NCBI GenBank assembly: GCA_050693875.1
Contig: JBOGWP010000044.1
Coordinates: 1 to 52,643, forward strand
Length of the DNA: 52,643 nt
Reading direction: 5' to 3'
From: JBOGWP01 sp050693875
Lineage (GTDB): Bacteria > Actinomycetota > CADDZG01 > JAHWKV01 > JBOGWP01
Positions 1 through 9,486 of this stretch are shown piece by piece (position 1 is the first letter of the stretch; the number at the start of each line of letters is the position of its first letter). The notes under the pieces were generated by a model. That model was not told where the DNA came from, searched no databases, and saw only the letters and a list, made by a program, of their open reading frames with translations. The translations under genes and the position numbers were made by a program.

Positions 1-1
1 A

Positions 2-661
2 ACCGGGCGGGCGTACCCTCGTCCTGCGAGGTCGCAAAGAAGGCATCTGATCCGGGGGGCGGTCGTCGTCGCCGCGCTGGCGGCGCTGCTGACGCCGGCG
101 CCGGCGTCCGCTCAGGTGGTGAGCAACGCCGAGATCGTGGGTCTGGCGGGCACCCCCGACGGCGGCGGGTATTGGCTGTTCGCGGCCGACGGCGGCGTGT
201 TCACCTTCGGCAACGCCCGCTTCCTGGGGTCGATGGGCGGCCGCCGCCTCAACCAGCCGATCGTCGGCGGGGCGGCCACGCCGAGCGGCCGGGGCTACTG
301 GCTGGTGGCGGCCGACGGGGGGATGTTCACCTTCGGCGACGCCCGCTTCCTGGGCTCGACCGGGAACATCCGCCTGGCCCAGCCGATCGTGGGGATGGCC
401 CGGACGCCCGACGGTGGTGGCTACTGGCTGTTCGCCCGCGACGGCGGCGTCTTCGCCTTCGGGAACGCCCGGTTCCTCGGCTCCATGGGAGGCCGGCCGC
501 TCAACCAGCCGGTGGTGGCCGGCGCTGGCACCGCCACCGGCCGGGGCTACTGGCTGGCGGCGGCCGACGGCGGCATGTTCGCCTTCGGCGAGGCCGAGTT
601 CGTCGGGTCGACCGGAGGAGGGAAGCTCAACCGGCCGATCGTGTCGATGGCGGCCCGGTAG
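2..661 (+). CDS. Secreted GGGYW-repeat protein (5' end outside window)
   Basis: The frame is open from base 2. No ATG, GTG or TTG occurs before a clear signal peptide: an Arg/His n-region, an Ala/Leu/Val core and an ASA|Q cleavage site at about base 115, so the true start is probably upstream of the window. A GTG at 116 would remove the signal peptide. The mature protein is four to five copies of a roughly 42-residue unit built on GGGYWLFAADGGVFTFG followed by a GS-GG-LN-P-V strand. Alternate copies differ in a regular way (NARFLGSMGG versus DARFLGSTG). Such repeats are common in secreted proteins of Acidimicrobiia-like actinobacteria and probably fold as a beta-propeller or solenoid. No catalytic motif is visible; a surface or carbohydrate-binding role is a guess. 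Confidence 0.75.
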   Translation, partial: TGRAYPRPARSQRRHLIRGAVVVAALAALLTPAPASAQVVSNAEIVGLAGTPDGGGYWLFAADGGVFTFGNARFLGSMGGRRLNQPIVGGAATPSGRGYWLVAADGGMFTFGDARFLGSTGNIRLAQPIVGMARTPDGGGYWLFARDGGVFAFGNARFLGSMGGRPLNQPVVAGAGTATGRGYWLAAADGGMFAFGEAEFVGSTGGGKLNRPIVSMAAR

Positions 662-682
662 GGAGCGCCGCCGGGTTGGGGG

Positions 683-1825
683 TTACCGTCCCGGGCGGGC
701 CGCGAGCTTCACGGAAGCGTCCTGGCGCTTGCCGTCACGCTCATAGGTGATCTTGACGGCGTCGTTGACGTTCTTGTCGATCAACATGCTCACGAGATCG
801 TCCATGGACTCGACCTTCTTGCCGTCGAACTCGACGACGACATCGTCTGGCCGCAGCCCGGCGTCGTCGGCCGGACCTCCGCTCACGACCTCACGGATGC
901 GGGCGCCCCGCCCGTTGGCGAGGTTGTCGCCGGCGATGCCGATGAAGGCCAGCTGGGCGTTTCCGGTCTGGATGATCTGGTCGGCGACCTTGCGCACGAT
1001 CTCGATGGGGATGGCGAACCCGACACCGCCTCCGGCGCCGACGGTGGCGGTGTTGATGCCGACGATCTCGCCGCGGCTGTTCGCCAGCGCTCCTCCCGAG
1101 TTGCCGGGGTTCAGGGGGGCATCGGTCTGGATGCCGTCGGTGAACCGGATGCCATCGCCGAGGTTCAGGTTGCGGTGCAGGCCGCTGATGACGCCCGACG
1201 TGACGGTGGTATCGAGCCCGAAGGGGCTGCCGATCACGACCGCCGGCTCGCCGAGCTCGAGGGTGCGCGAGGCGCCGAACGTCGCCGCCGGGAGGCCCTT
1301 GCGGTCGACCCTCAGCACCGCGAGGTCCACGGTGGGCGCGCCGGTCCCGACCACGCGAGCCGAGAGCTCCTCGCCGCTGTTGAGGTGCACCCGGACCTGG
1401 TCGGCGCCGTCCACGACGTGCGCGTTTGTGACGATGAAGCCGTCCTCGCGGTAGATCACCCCGGACCCGAGGCCGCCGCTGCCGAAGCGGTCGCCGACGT
1501 CGACTCGGACGATGCTCGGGAGCACCGCCTTTGCCACCGCGGCCACCGCGCTGCGGCCTTCGTCTCCGCCGCTGTTGACCGGCGAGGCCACCCGTACCGC
1601 ACCGCCGGTCGGGCTGCGGCCGCCGCCGCCGAGGGCGACGAATGTCCCCACCGATCCCACCCCGGCCCCCAAGAGCGCCGCGAGGAACCAGGCCACGACC
1701 TGGCGCGAACGCGGACGCTCCTGGTGGCTCGGAGGGGGCCCGGAGGGAGGTGCGGGGGATGGGGGGGTCGTCCAGGCGTCGTCCCTGGACAGCGTGCCTC
1801 CGGATGGTGGTGGAAAGCTGCTCAT
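683..1825 (-). CDS. HtrA/DegP-family trypsin-like serine protease with PDZ domain
   Basis: 380 residues. The start is an ATG at 1825 preceded by GAGGAG; the open frame continues upstream only by reading through the antisense of the ABC gene. Order of parts: a Pro/Ser-rich cytoplasmic N-terminus, one membrane anchor (about 41-66), an S1C protease domain with the triad in VTNAHVV (His), TVDLAVL (Asp) and PLNPGNSGGA (Ser), and a C-terminal PDZ domain ending near the stop. It would act as a membrane-tethered, outward-facing quality-control protease. It starts 5 bases after the stop of the ABC ATPase, so it is probably co-transcribed with the exporter. The substrate is unknown. Confidence 0.93.
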   Translation of the reverse strand: MSSFPPPSGGTLSRDDAWTTPPSPAPPSGPPPSHQERPRSRQVVAWFLAALLGAGVGSVGTFVALGGGGRSPTGGAVRVASPVNSGGDEGRSAVAAVAKAVLPSIVRVDVGDRFGSGGLGSGVIYREDGFIVTNAHVVDGADQVRVHLNSGEELSARVVGTGAPTVDLAVLRVDRKGLPAATFGASRTLELGEPAVVIGSPFGLDTTVTSGVISGLHRNLNLGDGIRFTDGIQTDAPLNPGNSGGALANSRGEIVGINTATVGAGGGVGFAIPIEIVRKVADQIIQTGNAQLAFIGIAGDNLANGRGARIREVVSGGPADDAGLRPDDVVVEFDGKKVESMDDLVSMLIDKNVNDAVKITYERDGKRQDASVKLAARPGR

Positions 1826-1830
1826 AGGTG

Positions 1831-2580
1831 TCACTCCTCGGTTGCGTTGGACGCAATCGTTGCCGATTCCCGTCGGAACGAATCCTGCATGAGGGACTTC
1901 GTGTGCTCGGTCACCACGGCGCCGTCCCGCATCTGCAGCAACCGGGTGGCCCGGGCGCTGATCGTGGCGTCGTGCGTGACGAGGACGACGGTCTGCCCGT
2001 GCTCCTGCGAGAGGCCCGCGAGCAGCTCGACGATCTCCCTGCCTGTTCGTGAGTCGAGGTTGCCCGTCGGCTCGTCGGCGAGGATCACCCGCGGGTCGTT
2101 GGCAAGCGCGCGTGCGATCGCCACACGCTGCTGCTCGCCGCCGGAGAGCCGAGGGGGGATGTGGTCGGTACGCTGCTCCAGGCCGACCTCGGCCAGCAGG
2201 GCCTTCGCCCGTTCCCGTCGCGCGTCTGCATTGATCCCGGTCGGCGCCAGCGCCGCCTCGACGTTCTCCTGTGCCGAGAGCGTCGGGATGAGATTGAACT
2301 GCTGGAAGACGAATCCGAAGGCCCGCAAGCGCAGGTCGGCGAGCTTGCGATCGGCCACCTTCCCCAGATCCTCGCCTTCGAACATGACGCTGCCCGAGGT
2401 CGGGCGGTCGAGGCCTCCGAGCAGCTGGAGCAGGGTGGTCTTGCCCGACCCGCTCGCCCCCTCGATCACGAGGAACTCGCCGGCCTCGATCGACAGGTCG
2501 AGGCCGTCGACCGCCCGGATGGTCGTGTCTGCCTGGCGGAAGGCACGGGTGACGTTCGTGAGCTCGTACATCGAGGTCAT
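1831..2580 (-). CDS. ABC transporter ATP-binding protein, LolD/MacB type
   Basis: 249 residues with a complete ABC ATPase: Walker A GASGSGKTT, Q-loop FVFQQFN, signature LSGGEQQR, Walker B VILADEPTG and the H-loop VTHD. The ADEPTGNLDSRTG stretch is typical of the MacB/LolD/FtsE branch that pairs with FtsX-fold permeases rather than importers. The start codon overlaps the stop of the permease by 4 bases (ATGA), indicating translational coupling. With the downstream HtrA it forms a three-gene operon that suggests a cell-envelope export or stress function. The transported substrate cannot be read from sequence. Confidence 0.93.
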   Translation of the reverse strand: MTSMYELTNVTRAFRQADTTIRAVDGLDLSIEAGEFLVIEGASGSGKTTLLQLLGGLDRPTSGSVMFEGEDLGKVADRKLADLRLRAFGFVFQQFNLIPTLSAQENVEAALAPTGINADARRERAKALLAEVGLEQRTDHIPPRLSGGEQQRVAIARALANDPRVILADEPTGNLDSRTGREIVELLAGLSQEHGQTVVLVTHDATISARATRLLQMRDGAVVTEHTKSLMQDSFRRESATIASNATEE

Positions 2581-4316
2581 CCGATCTCTCGCATAGCGTC
2601 GGCGGGACGGAGGCGGGCCGCTCGGAGGCCGCCGACGCCTCCGGCAATCAGGCCGCCGAGAAGCGCCAGCCCGACGGCGAGCGCCAGGATGGGCAGGCTG
2701 AGGGGCGCTGAGAGTGCCACGGTCTCGCTGGCCGCGGACCCTCCGACCGCACCGAGGCCGAACAGCGCCCCGGCAGGGTTGCTGGTCGCGGCGGCCCTGA
2801 CCTCGAGCGGTGGGGCGAACTGGGCGATGGCCCAGGCGGCGCCGGCGCCGAGCGCGATGCCGAGGAGCCCACCGAGGGCGCCCTGCACAACCGACTCACC
2901 GAGCACCTGGCGGACGACCCGCCCGGTGCGCCAACCGATCGCCTTCAGGGTCCCCAGCTCGCGGACTCGCCTGGCGACCGAGGAAGCCGTCAGGATGCTC
3001 GCGAAGAGGAATGCGGCGCCGAGCACGATCAGCGACAGCACCAGCCCGAGCCGGTCGGCAAGCTTGGCGGCGTCGACGAGCGAACCGGAGACCCGCTTTG
3101 CCACGTCGTCCGCCGATGTGACCTGCGCGCCCTCGAAGCTGCCCTGGATGCGCTGCCCGAGGGAAGAGACCTGCGCCGAGTCCTCGGCCCGCACGAGGAC
3201 GGTGTTGATCCGTCCGGCCCGGCCCGACAGGCGTTGGAGGTCGGCGAGCGGCAGGTACACGTCGGCGGCCTGCCCCCCCAGCGGGGGCTTGACGAACCCC
3301 ACCACCTTGTAGGTCTCGCCGTTCAGGTTGATCTCGCTCCCCAGCGCAAGGTTCTTCCGCCCCGCGTACCCCTCGGCGAGGACCGCCTCCTTGGCGTCCG
3401 CCGTCCCCGAGAAGAACGACCCCTTGGTGGTCTGCGCCTTCGTGATCAACCCGAGACCTGGCGTCGTCAGATCCACGCCGGCGATGCTGTAGGTCTCCGA
3501 GCGGATGTCGGTCTGGGGCGGGTTGAGCAGCTGGCGGATGACCCGCTGGGGCGCCGTGACGCTCCCGCGGAACCTGGCGAACCGTTCGGGGAAGCACTTC
3601 TGGACGACCTCGGGGTCGAGCCGGAACGCCCGGCCCAGGCCTCCGCCGGGAACGGGAATCTCCGGCTGGGGCGCGGTCTCCGTCGAACCCTGCATCCTGC
3701 CGATGCAGGCCTCGATCTGGGCTCGCTCGGCTTCGGTCGGCGGGATGATCGGCTGGTCGACGTTGATCGTCTCGCCGCCGGTCTGCAGCTCGGCCACGAT
3801 CTGCGGCACCGTCCCCTCCTGGTGCACGCCGAGGAGGGTCAGGCCCTTGCCAGCCGCGGCGGCGCCGTCGAGCGAGGCGATCTTGGACGCCTGCTCCTCG
3901 GGGAAGGTCAGCTGGGTGGCGGGGAGGAAGAAGTCGTGCGTGAAATGGTCGCCGGGATTCCCCAGCTTGGAGAGGTCTGTGAGAACGGAGGAGTTCTCCT
4001 GCAGGAGTGCGTCGCGATCCTCGGGGGCGATCGCGCCCGCCGCCGGGCCGATGCCCAGCCCGCCCGGCCCGCCCGGACCCACGGCTGCCGCCCGCTGGTC
4101 GCCGGCCTGCTCGGTGGCCACCGGGCGGGTGACGACCAGGTCGGTGCCGACGGCCGACAGGGGGTCGAGCACGCGGGACTGCGCCTCATCGAGACCGTCG
4201 GAGATCGAGGTGATGGTCGCCACGAGTCCGACGCCCAGCGCCAGCCCGAGCCCGGTCATGACGGTCCGGCCGGCCCGGCGCCGAAGCTCCTTCGAGAGGT
4301 AGGTCAGGAAGAACAC
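2577..4316 (-). CDS. ABC transporter permease, FtsX/MacB family
   Basis: 579 residues. An N-terminal membrane helix (about 15-40) is followed by a large extracytoplasmic domain of about 360 residues, then three C-terminal helices with the conserved FtsX cytoplasmic motif RRVRELGTLKAIGW and a C-terminal ARLRPADAMREIG tail. This is the usual layout of MacB/LolC-type permeases, which are mechanotransmission rather than channel-type transporters. The periplasmic domain contains a Gly/Pro-rich insertion (residues about 80-95). First gene of the operon with the ATPase and HtrA. Confidence 0.9.
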   Translation of the reverse strand: MFFLTYLSKELRRRAGRTVMTGLGLALGVGLVATITSISDGLDEAQSRVLDPLSAVGTDLVVTRPVATEQAGDQRAAAVGPGGPGGLGIGPAAGAIAPEDRDALLQENSSVLTDLSKLGNPGDHFTHDFFLPATQLTFPEEQASKIASLDGAAAAGKGLTLLGVHQEGTVPQIVAELQTGGETINVDQPIIPPTEAERAQIEACIGRMQGSTETAPQPEIPVPGGGLGRAFRLDPEVVQKCFPERFARFRGSVTAPQRVIRQLLNPPQTDIRSETYSIAGVDLTTPGLGLITKAQTTKGSFFSGTADAKEAVLAEGYAGRKNLALGSEINLNGETYKVVGFVKPPLGGQAADVYLPLADLQRLSGRAGRINTVLVRAEDSAQVSSLGQRIQGSFEGAQVTSADDVAKRVSGSLVDAAKLADRLGLVLSLIVLGAAFLFASILTASSVARRVRELGTLKAIGWRTGRVVRQVLGESVVQGALGGLLGIALGAGAAWAIAQFAPPLEVRAAATSNPAGALFGLGAVGGSAASETVALSAPLSLPILALAVGLALLGGLIAGGVGGLRAARLRPADAMREIG

Positions 4317-4408
4317 GATGGCTCCAGTCCTCGACGACGTTGGGATCCCATCATGCCGGACTGAGGATGCCCTGAAGCTCCCCTGAGAAGTGCGTTAGAA
4401 GAAGGCGA

Positions 4409-4615
4409 TCAGCCGAGCGTGCCCAGGGCGGGCTTGCGTCCCCGGACCCGGATCTTCTCCATCGGCGTGTGGATCGAGCAGGTGTTCTTGCGGTTGTAGA
4501 TCGAGAGGCGGGTTTCACATCCGGGCCGCGCGCAGGTGCGTCCGGCGCGGTAGACCCGAGAGCGCCGCGGGGTCCCCCCGATCGACTCCGCCTCGATCGC
4601 CTTGACGTGCGCCAT
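4409..4615 (-). CDS. Small Cys-rich (zinc-ribbon-like) conserved protein
   Basis: 68 residues, ATG start, basic. The core has CARPGCETRLSIYNRKNTC followed by IHTP, that is C-x4-C, the LSIYN block, then C and H, a plausible single zinc site (three Cys and one His). The same CGT-LS-YN-x-C-x-H pattern occurs in small actinobacterial regulators, but I cannot assign a family. It sits alone between the ABC/HtrA operon and the VanW gene with about 90-115 bases on either side. Function unknown. Confidence 0.65.
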   Translation of the reverse strand: MAHVKAIEAESIGGTPRRSRVYRAGRTCARPGCETRLSIYNRKNTCSIHTPMEKIRVRGRKPALGTLG

Positions 4616-4730
4616 GGTGATTACTCCTCGTGTTGGCCTTCACCTCGTATCAACCAACAACCGCCTGAGGATTTGCTGAAAGGGAGTTAAGAAGTTGGCC
4701 TGAGTGGGGCCGAGCCGGCGTCCCGGCGAG

Positions 4731-6656
4731 TCAGGGAGGCGACGGCGGGCAGGGGTTGGCCTCGTTGATGAACGGCTCCGGCTTGTAGTGGGTGGTGAAG
4801 TGCTCGACATCGCGCCGGCCGTCGGGCCGGACCAGGATCCGGTCGACGACCACGTCGAACCCCTGGCTTCCTTTCTGCACCTGGCGCTGAGTACCCGGGG
4901 CCAGGGCCGGATTGTCCTTGCACTGGGTCGGCGGCTCGGTGATGTTGGCCGGCTCCCCCATGACCACCTCCACGGCGACATCGGTCGTTCCGAAGAACGT
5001 GACCGTGATCGAGGTGTTCGTGTACGAGGTCTGGATGAAGATGCCGGCGGCGGAGTCGTTCTTGAAGCGGAGGTCCGGGGACGGCCACGAGACCGTGGCC
5101 TCGCGCCCGCGTGGATAGCGGGTGAAGTAGTAGGAGTGCGGCTGGTACTCGAGGAAGTCGTACCCGCCGAAGAAGACCGCATTGAAGAGGGTGGTGGCGA
5201 ACTGGCTGACCCCTCCGCCGGTCTCGTCGACGAGCTCCCCGTCGCGGATGGCCGGGGCAGGGAGGAATCCGTTCTCGGGGGTCCGCATCCCCACCTTGCG
5301 GTTCAGCGAGAACACCTCGCCGGGCTTCACGACGCTGCCGTTCACGATGTCGGCGATGCGGTGGATGTTCTTCACCCGCGTCTCGCAGCACCTGTGGTTG
5401 GTGGTGAAGGTCGAGACCTTCCCGGTGATGTTCAGGGCCTGGGCCTGCTCGGTCGTGAACTTCGGTGGGACCGGGGTTCCCGGCGCCTCGAACTCCCGCG
5501 GCGCCCCTCCCGGAATCATGGTGGCGATCTCGCGGATGCGTGCCACGGCCTGCTTGACGTCGACGTCGAACCCATCGCGCCCCGGAACCACCGTGACGAC
5601 GTCTCCTTCGACGCGGAAGGTGGCATCGACCGCAGCGAGGCGGACCCCGCTCGTATCGGCCTTCAGCAGCTCGTCCAGCTTGGCGGGAACGATCTGGACG
5701 CGCAGCCGCGGGGCGGTCTTGGCTACCTCGACGGCAAGCAGGGGGGCGAGGCGTGCCGGCGGGAGCACGAGGCTTGCGTCGGCCCGGAACAGTCGGACCG
5801 GAGCCGACAGGATCGCCCGCGCGACGCTCAGCGCCTGGTCGACGTCGGCGCGGGTCGTCACCGGGACGAAGGGCTCCGGCGTGACCACGAGCCTCCCGCC
5901 CGTGCCCTGCATCACGAGTGGCCGGGCACGTGCGGCGAGGTCGCGTGCACTGATGCGAAGGCCGGCCGACGGGTAGACGGGATCGACCGTGCCTCCCTCG
6001 AACAGCAGGTCGCCCTCGTGGGCATCGAGCGCAAGGCCCGCCACGGCCGTCTCGACCCACCGGTCGAGGGTGCGGCTGCTCAGGCGCCTGACGGGCTCGA
6101 CCCGGATAACGCCGAAGGTTGCCCGGATGTGGTCGCTGAGCGAGGCGAGGAGGTTGCGCTGACGACCACGGGCGAAGACGCGCTCCACGGTTGCCTCGAC
6201 GTCGAGCTCGAAGCCGAGCTCGGCCAGCGTGAAGGTGGAGGTCGCTTCGGGCTCGCCCCGGGTCTCGGCTCGGATGACCTGCACACGCTGGTCACCCCGC
6301 TGCACGGCGAGCCTGCGAGCCGCCGCTCGCAGCTCGGGCTTGGTGAGCGAGCCCACCGGCTTGCCGCCGAGGATCATGCGGGGCAGGACGCCGTCCCGAG
6401 TCGCCCGCATGATCGCGAGGAGCCCACCGAGGACCAGGATGGCGACGACCCCGCTGATGATCCCCCGGCGGAGGAGCCTCGACCCGTGGACCACGCTCGG
6501 GCGGAGAAGGCCGCGGCCGATGGCGGGAAGGGTCTGGGTCGGCGCGTCCTCCGAGGCGCCGGCGCCGTTCCCGTCGCTTGCCCTGCCCGTCCTGGTCTGC
6601 TCGGTGCTCACCTCACCCCACCGGGTTCGAGCGAAAAACTCGATAATGACGCCCAT
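4731..6656 (-). CDS. VanW family protein with peptidoglycan-binding-like repeats
   Basis: 641 residues. One membrane helix (about 58-80) anchors a long extracytoplasmic part. Residues about 85-340 carry two YoaR/PG_binding_4-like segments (GxxVGSLTKPELRAAAR and a second ISARDLAARARPLV segment). Residues about 400-560 form the VanW domain (HRCCETRVKNIHRIADIVNG, PGEVFSLNRKVG, GGGVSQFATTLFNAVFFGG). The ending is Pro-rich. An internal GTG at 6611, after a GGGGTGAG stretch, is an equally good start and would drop 15 residues. The family is linked to cell-wall binding and vancomycin-cluster accessory roles, but its activity is unknown. Downstream of the TIM-barrel gene on the same strand, 43 bases apart. 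Confidence 0.88.
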   Translation of the reverse strand: MGVIIEFFARTRWGEVSTEQTRTGRASDGNGAGASEDAPTQTLPAIGRGLLRPSVVHGSRLLRRGIISGVVAILVLGGLLAIMRATRDGVLPRMILGGKPVGSLTKPELRAAARRLAVQRGDQRVQVIRAETRGEPEATSTFTLAELGFELDVEATVERVFARGRQRNLLASLSDHIRATFGVIRVEPVRRLSSRTLDRWVETAVAGLALDAHEGDLLFEGGTVDPVYPSAGLRISARDLAARARPLVMQGTGGRLVVTPEPFVPVTTRADVDQALSVARAILSAPVRLFRADASLVLPPARLAPLLAVEVAKTAPRLRVQIVPAKLDELLKADTSGVRLAAVDATFRVEGDVVTVVPGRDGFDVDVKQAVARIREIATMIPGGAPREFEAPGTPVPPKFTTEQAQALNITGKVSTFTTNHRCCETRVKNIHRIADIVNGSVVKPGEVFSLNRKVGMRTPENGFLPAPAIRDGELVDETGGGVSQFATTLFNAVFFGGYDFLEYQPHSYYFTRYPRGREATVSWPSPDLRFKNDSAAGIFIQTSYTNTSITVTFFGTTDVAVEVVMGEPANITEPPTQCKDNPALAPGTQRQVQKGSQGFDVVVDRILVRPDGRRDVEHFTTHYKPEPFINEANPCPPSPP

Positions 6657-6698
6657 CGCTTGCCTGTCGTCAACCGGCGTCCCCTCATGGGGGGCAGG

Positions 6699-7883
6699 TC
6701 AGGGGTTCAGGCGTCCGAGTTCCCGCCAGAATAGGTCGCGGGCAGGGTTGGCGTTGTTGGTCGCGAAGTCGTAGAGGCTGCCTCCCACCGACCCGGTCTC
6801 CTTCACCGCCTGGACGTAGAGGGTCACTTCCCGGACCGTGTCGCAGTCGGCAATCCCCCCGATGGGATGCATGGGCTTCTCGACGCCCATCAGGGCCTGG
6901 GTCTTGGCAAGCACCTCCCGGATGTATCCCGCGGCGTCGAGCGTGATCCGTCCGCAGGCCGGCTTCGTCACCGACCAGTACGCCATGGGCAGGACGACGT
7001 CGTAGAACCGGGCAATCTCCGGCCATGGGAACCCTTCCCAGTACCGCGGGGCTCGCTCGTTGTTCTTGGCGTCGGGGACGATGGCCCCCAGCACGGTTCC
7101 GGGCGGCACCGACTCGCGGAGCCGCCGCGAGTACTCCGCGACGCCGGCGTTGAACCGGACCCGGCTCTCACCGACCGCCCGCCGGTCCTCGATGTCGGGG
7201 GCGACCCCGTCGAACCGATCCCCGGCCGGAGTGGAGAACTCGAGCAGGGCGAGGGTCCGCCGCAGATCGCGGTCGATGTCGGCGAAGCCTGGCAGGTACC
7301 AGCCCACGACCCGGATCCCGTGCTGATGGGCGCGGGTCAGGAACGTGGCGATGTGGCTCGGGTGGACGATATCCGGGGCCGAGTTCCACCGGGCCGTTTG
7401 GAGGTAGAGCGTTCGGACTCCCCGGCGCGCCAGCTCGTCGACGATAACCTCCGGGGGAAGGGTGCCGGGACGGGCGAAGTCGAACAGGTCGACCCAGGCT
7501 CCGAGCCCCCGATAGGCCTCGAGCGGATCGGGCGGGGGCGGCGGCGAGAGCGGCGGCGCCGGAGGCGGCGCGGCTGCAGGAGGAGCCTTGGAAGCGGCCG
7601 GAGCCGGTGGCCTCTTGGCGGGCGGCGGCGGTGGCGCGGCCTGGGGAGAGGGCTCCGCGGACGCATCGGGCCCCCGGTGGATCGCCAGGGCGCCGGCGAC
7701 GAGCGCCGTCAGGAGGTTGCCGGCCGCCTTCGCCGGAGACCGTGATCCCGGCTCGCCCATGGGAGCAGCCGTCGCCTCCGAGGGCGGGCGCCGCAATACG
7801 AGCAGGTCGGCGGCCAGAAGGCAGCAGATCGACAGCACCACGGCGCGCCGAGGAAGGCCTCGGCGCGGAGCATCCCCCCGCAT
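6699..7883 (-). CDS. Membrane-anchored TIM-barrel, glycoside-hydrolase-like protein
   Basis: 394 residues. An N-terminal hydrophobic anchor (about 13-30) is followed by a Pro/Ala stalk (residues about 75-125, long poly-Pro runs) and then a globular domain starting at LGAWVDLFDF. The domain shows alternating strand/helix blocks typical of a (beta/alpha)8 barrel: VRTLYLQTARW, HGIRVVGWYLPGF, RFDGVAPDIED, VLGAIVPDAK, YDVVLPMAYW and GGSLYDFATNN. Asp/Glu in VAPDIED and the aromatic VLPMAYW strand resemble uncharacterised glycoside hydrolase-like (GHL/DUF4015) proteins. Substrate unknown; a role on extracellular polysaccharide is inferred. Confidence 0.7.
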   Translation of the reverse strand: MRGDAPRRGLPRRAVVLSICCLLAADLLVLRRPPSEATAAPMGEPGSRSPAKAAGNLLTALVAGALAIHRGPDASAEPSPQAAPPPPPAKRPPAPAASKAPPAAAPPPAPPLSPPPPPDPLEAYRGLGAWVDLFDFARPGTLPPEVIVDELARRGVRTLYLQTARWNSAPDIVHPSHIATFLTRAHQHGIRVVGWYLPGFADIDRDLRRTLALLEFSTPAGDRFDGVAPDIEDRRAVGESRVRFNAGVAEYSRRLRESVPPGTVLGAIVPDAKNNERAPRYWEGFPWPEIARFYDVVLPMAYWSVTKPACGRITLDAAGYIREVLAKTQALMGVEKPMHPIGGIADCDTVREVTLYVQAVKETGSVGGSLYDFATNNANPARDLFWRELGRLNP

Positions 7884-7968
7884 GAACCGTTACAACGGCC
7901 GGACCTCGGGCGATCCCACGCGGGCTGCGAGACCCTCGGGAGGATGGGGGAATTGACGCCGAAAAAGC

Positions 7969-8391
7969 CTACGCGGAGATCTGGACGAAGGTGACCGGCT
8001 CGCCCAGGTCGAGCAGCGCGTTGGTGCGAAGCCCCGGCTGGTCGAACAGCATGAACGCGGCCCCCGGCGGGGTGGCGTCCGAGATACGGACTCGCGTCCG
8101 GACCGAGGCGCGATGCGACGCCACCGAGACCTCGTCCCCCTCGGCGAGTCCTCGGGCGGCCGCCTCGTGTGGATGCAGCTCGACGAACGGCTTCGGCGTC
8201 ACCTCCCGGAGGTCGGGCGAGCGCGAGAGCATCTGCCCGGCGTCGTAGATCGATCGGCCGACGAGCAGCGCGAGCGGCCGGTCGGGGGGTGCCGCGGGTG
8301 GGGGACGGGTCGGCGGGGGTCGCCGCCCTCGGCGGCAGCTCTCCGGTCCCTTCCCAGACCCACCCCCGTCGTCGGCGGGCATCGACGGCAC
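7969..8391 (-). pseudogene. nuoG: nuoG, C-terminal fragment (molybdopterin-dinucleotide-binding-like domain)
   Basis: This piece encodes the last part of complex I subunit G: LALLVGRSIYDAGQML, PFVELHPHEAAARGLAEGDEV and a C-terminal FVQISA. It has no start of its own that makes sense; a segment between about 8400 and 8540 (LKEPALFPPEIGHQVGLTG) in a second frame connects it to the middle fragment. At least one frameshift near 8360-8400 and another in a run of six C (minus strand) at 8539-8544 separate it from the rest. In an intact gene it would be residues about 730-869 of one polypeptide. Confidence 0.75.
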
Positions 8392-8487
8392 GCAGCTCCC
8401 ATCGCAGCGGCCAGGCGGGTTCGGAGCGCGGCCCGGTCCGGACCTCGACGGGGGCCTGCGCCTCGCGTCCGCCCCTCGTGTGTCCGG

Positions 8488-9486
8488 TCAGGCCCACCTG
8501 ATGACCGATCTCCGGCGGGAACAGCGCCGGCTCCTTGAGGGGGGCGGTGGCGGCATCGTGAGGAGCTCCCACGTGTACTGCGCGTGGGTCGGGACGTTGG
8601 CCGCGATGCTGGCCGCGATGCTGGCCGAGACGTCGCTCGCCGAGCTCCACCCCCAGTCGGCGCCCAGCCGTCGGGCGATGTCGTGGGCGATCCGCCAGTC
8701 CGTCCGCACGCTCCCCGGTGCCGGCAGGACCTCGTCGAGCTTCTGGATGCGCCGCTCGAGGTTGGTGTAGCTGCCGTCCTTCTCCGCCATGGACGCCACC
8801 GGGAGCATCACGTTCGCCGCGCGGGCGGTATCGGTGGGGAACAGCTCCGACACGACGATGAAGGCGTCGGAGCTCAGCGCCGCGTCGGCGAGGCCGGCGT
8901 CGGGGAAGTCGGAGACGAGGTCGGCCCCCATGAGCCAGAGGAACTTGATCCGGCCCCCGGCCGCCGCCCGGAGCATCCCGGCGGTGTCGAGCCCCGGAAC
9001 GGCCGGCCTGTGCCCGGGACCGAAGCCCGGGAAGATCCCCATGTCCAGCGCCCCCTGCGAGTTCGCATTGGGCACGCACAGCATGAGCCGAGCCTCCCGC
9101 CGACGGGTGATCCAGGCGGCCAACCGGTCGAGGGCTGGTCGGACGGAGAGGCCGACGAAGGGCTGGCCGGCGCAGACGATGACCGGCCCGCCTTGCAGGG
9201 CCTCGACCGCCTCGGCGTACCGGCCGCCGGCGTCCGGCCCTGCTCCCGGCTCCGCGAGGAGCACCGAGAGGGCCTCGTCCTCGCCGCCGGGCGGGCACGC
9301 CGCGTGGATGCCCAGCTCGCTCAGGCTCGTCCGCCGGGGGCCGACGACGACGAGGCGGGTGCCGTGCATCACCGCCCGCCGCAGCCGGAGATAGAGGACG
9401 GGCAGCTCCTCCTTCGGGTCCGGGCCGAGCCAGAGGATGCTCGCCGCACCGTCGAGATCGTCGAGGAGGGCACTCGACCCCATCAC
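8488..9486 (-). pseudogene. nuoG: nuoG, middle fragment (molybdopterin-oxidoreductase-like domain)
   Basis: Open for 332 codons. It encodes the molybdopterin-oxidoreductase-fold core of NuoG without metal-site residues: DLDGAASILWLGPDPKEELP, RLMLCVPNANSQGALDMG, GGRIKFLWLMGADLVSDFP, ELFPTDTARAANVMLPVAS and EKDGSYTNLERRIQKLDEV. The apparent ATG pair at 9486 is internal. The same frame read upstream gives RLPYDLLAHRGVMGSS, which continues naturally from the N-terminal fragment once a frameshift at about 9520-9530 is bridged. The 3' end runs out of frame after TMPPPPP in a C6 run. Confidence 0.8.

Noticed and set aside
683..2647. 654-codon frame as one HtrA protein
   Set aside because: The first 270 codons are out-of-frame ABC ATPase; a good ATG with GAGGAG lies at 1825.
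4704..6734. 676-codon plus-strand frame opposite VanW gene
   Set aside because: Shadow frame; the minus strand carries the VanW motifs.
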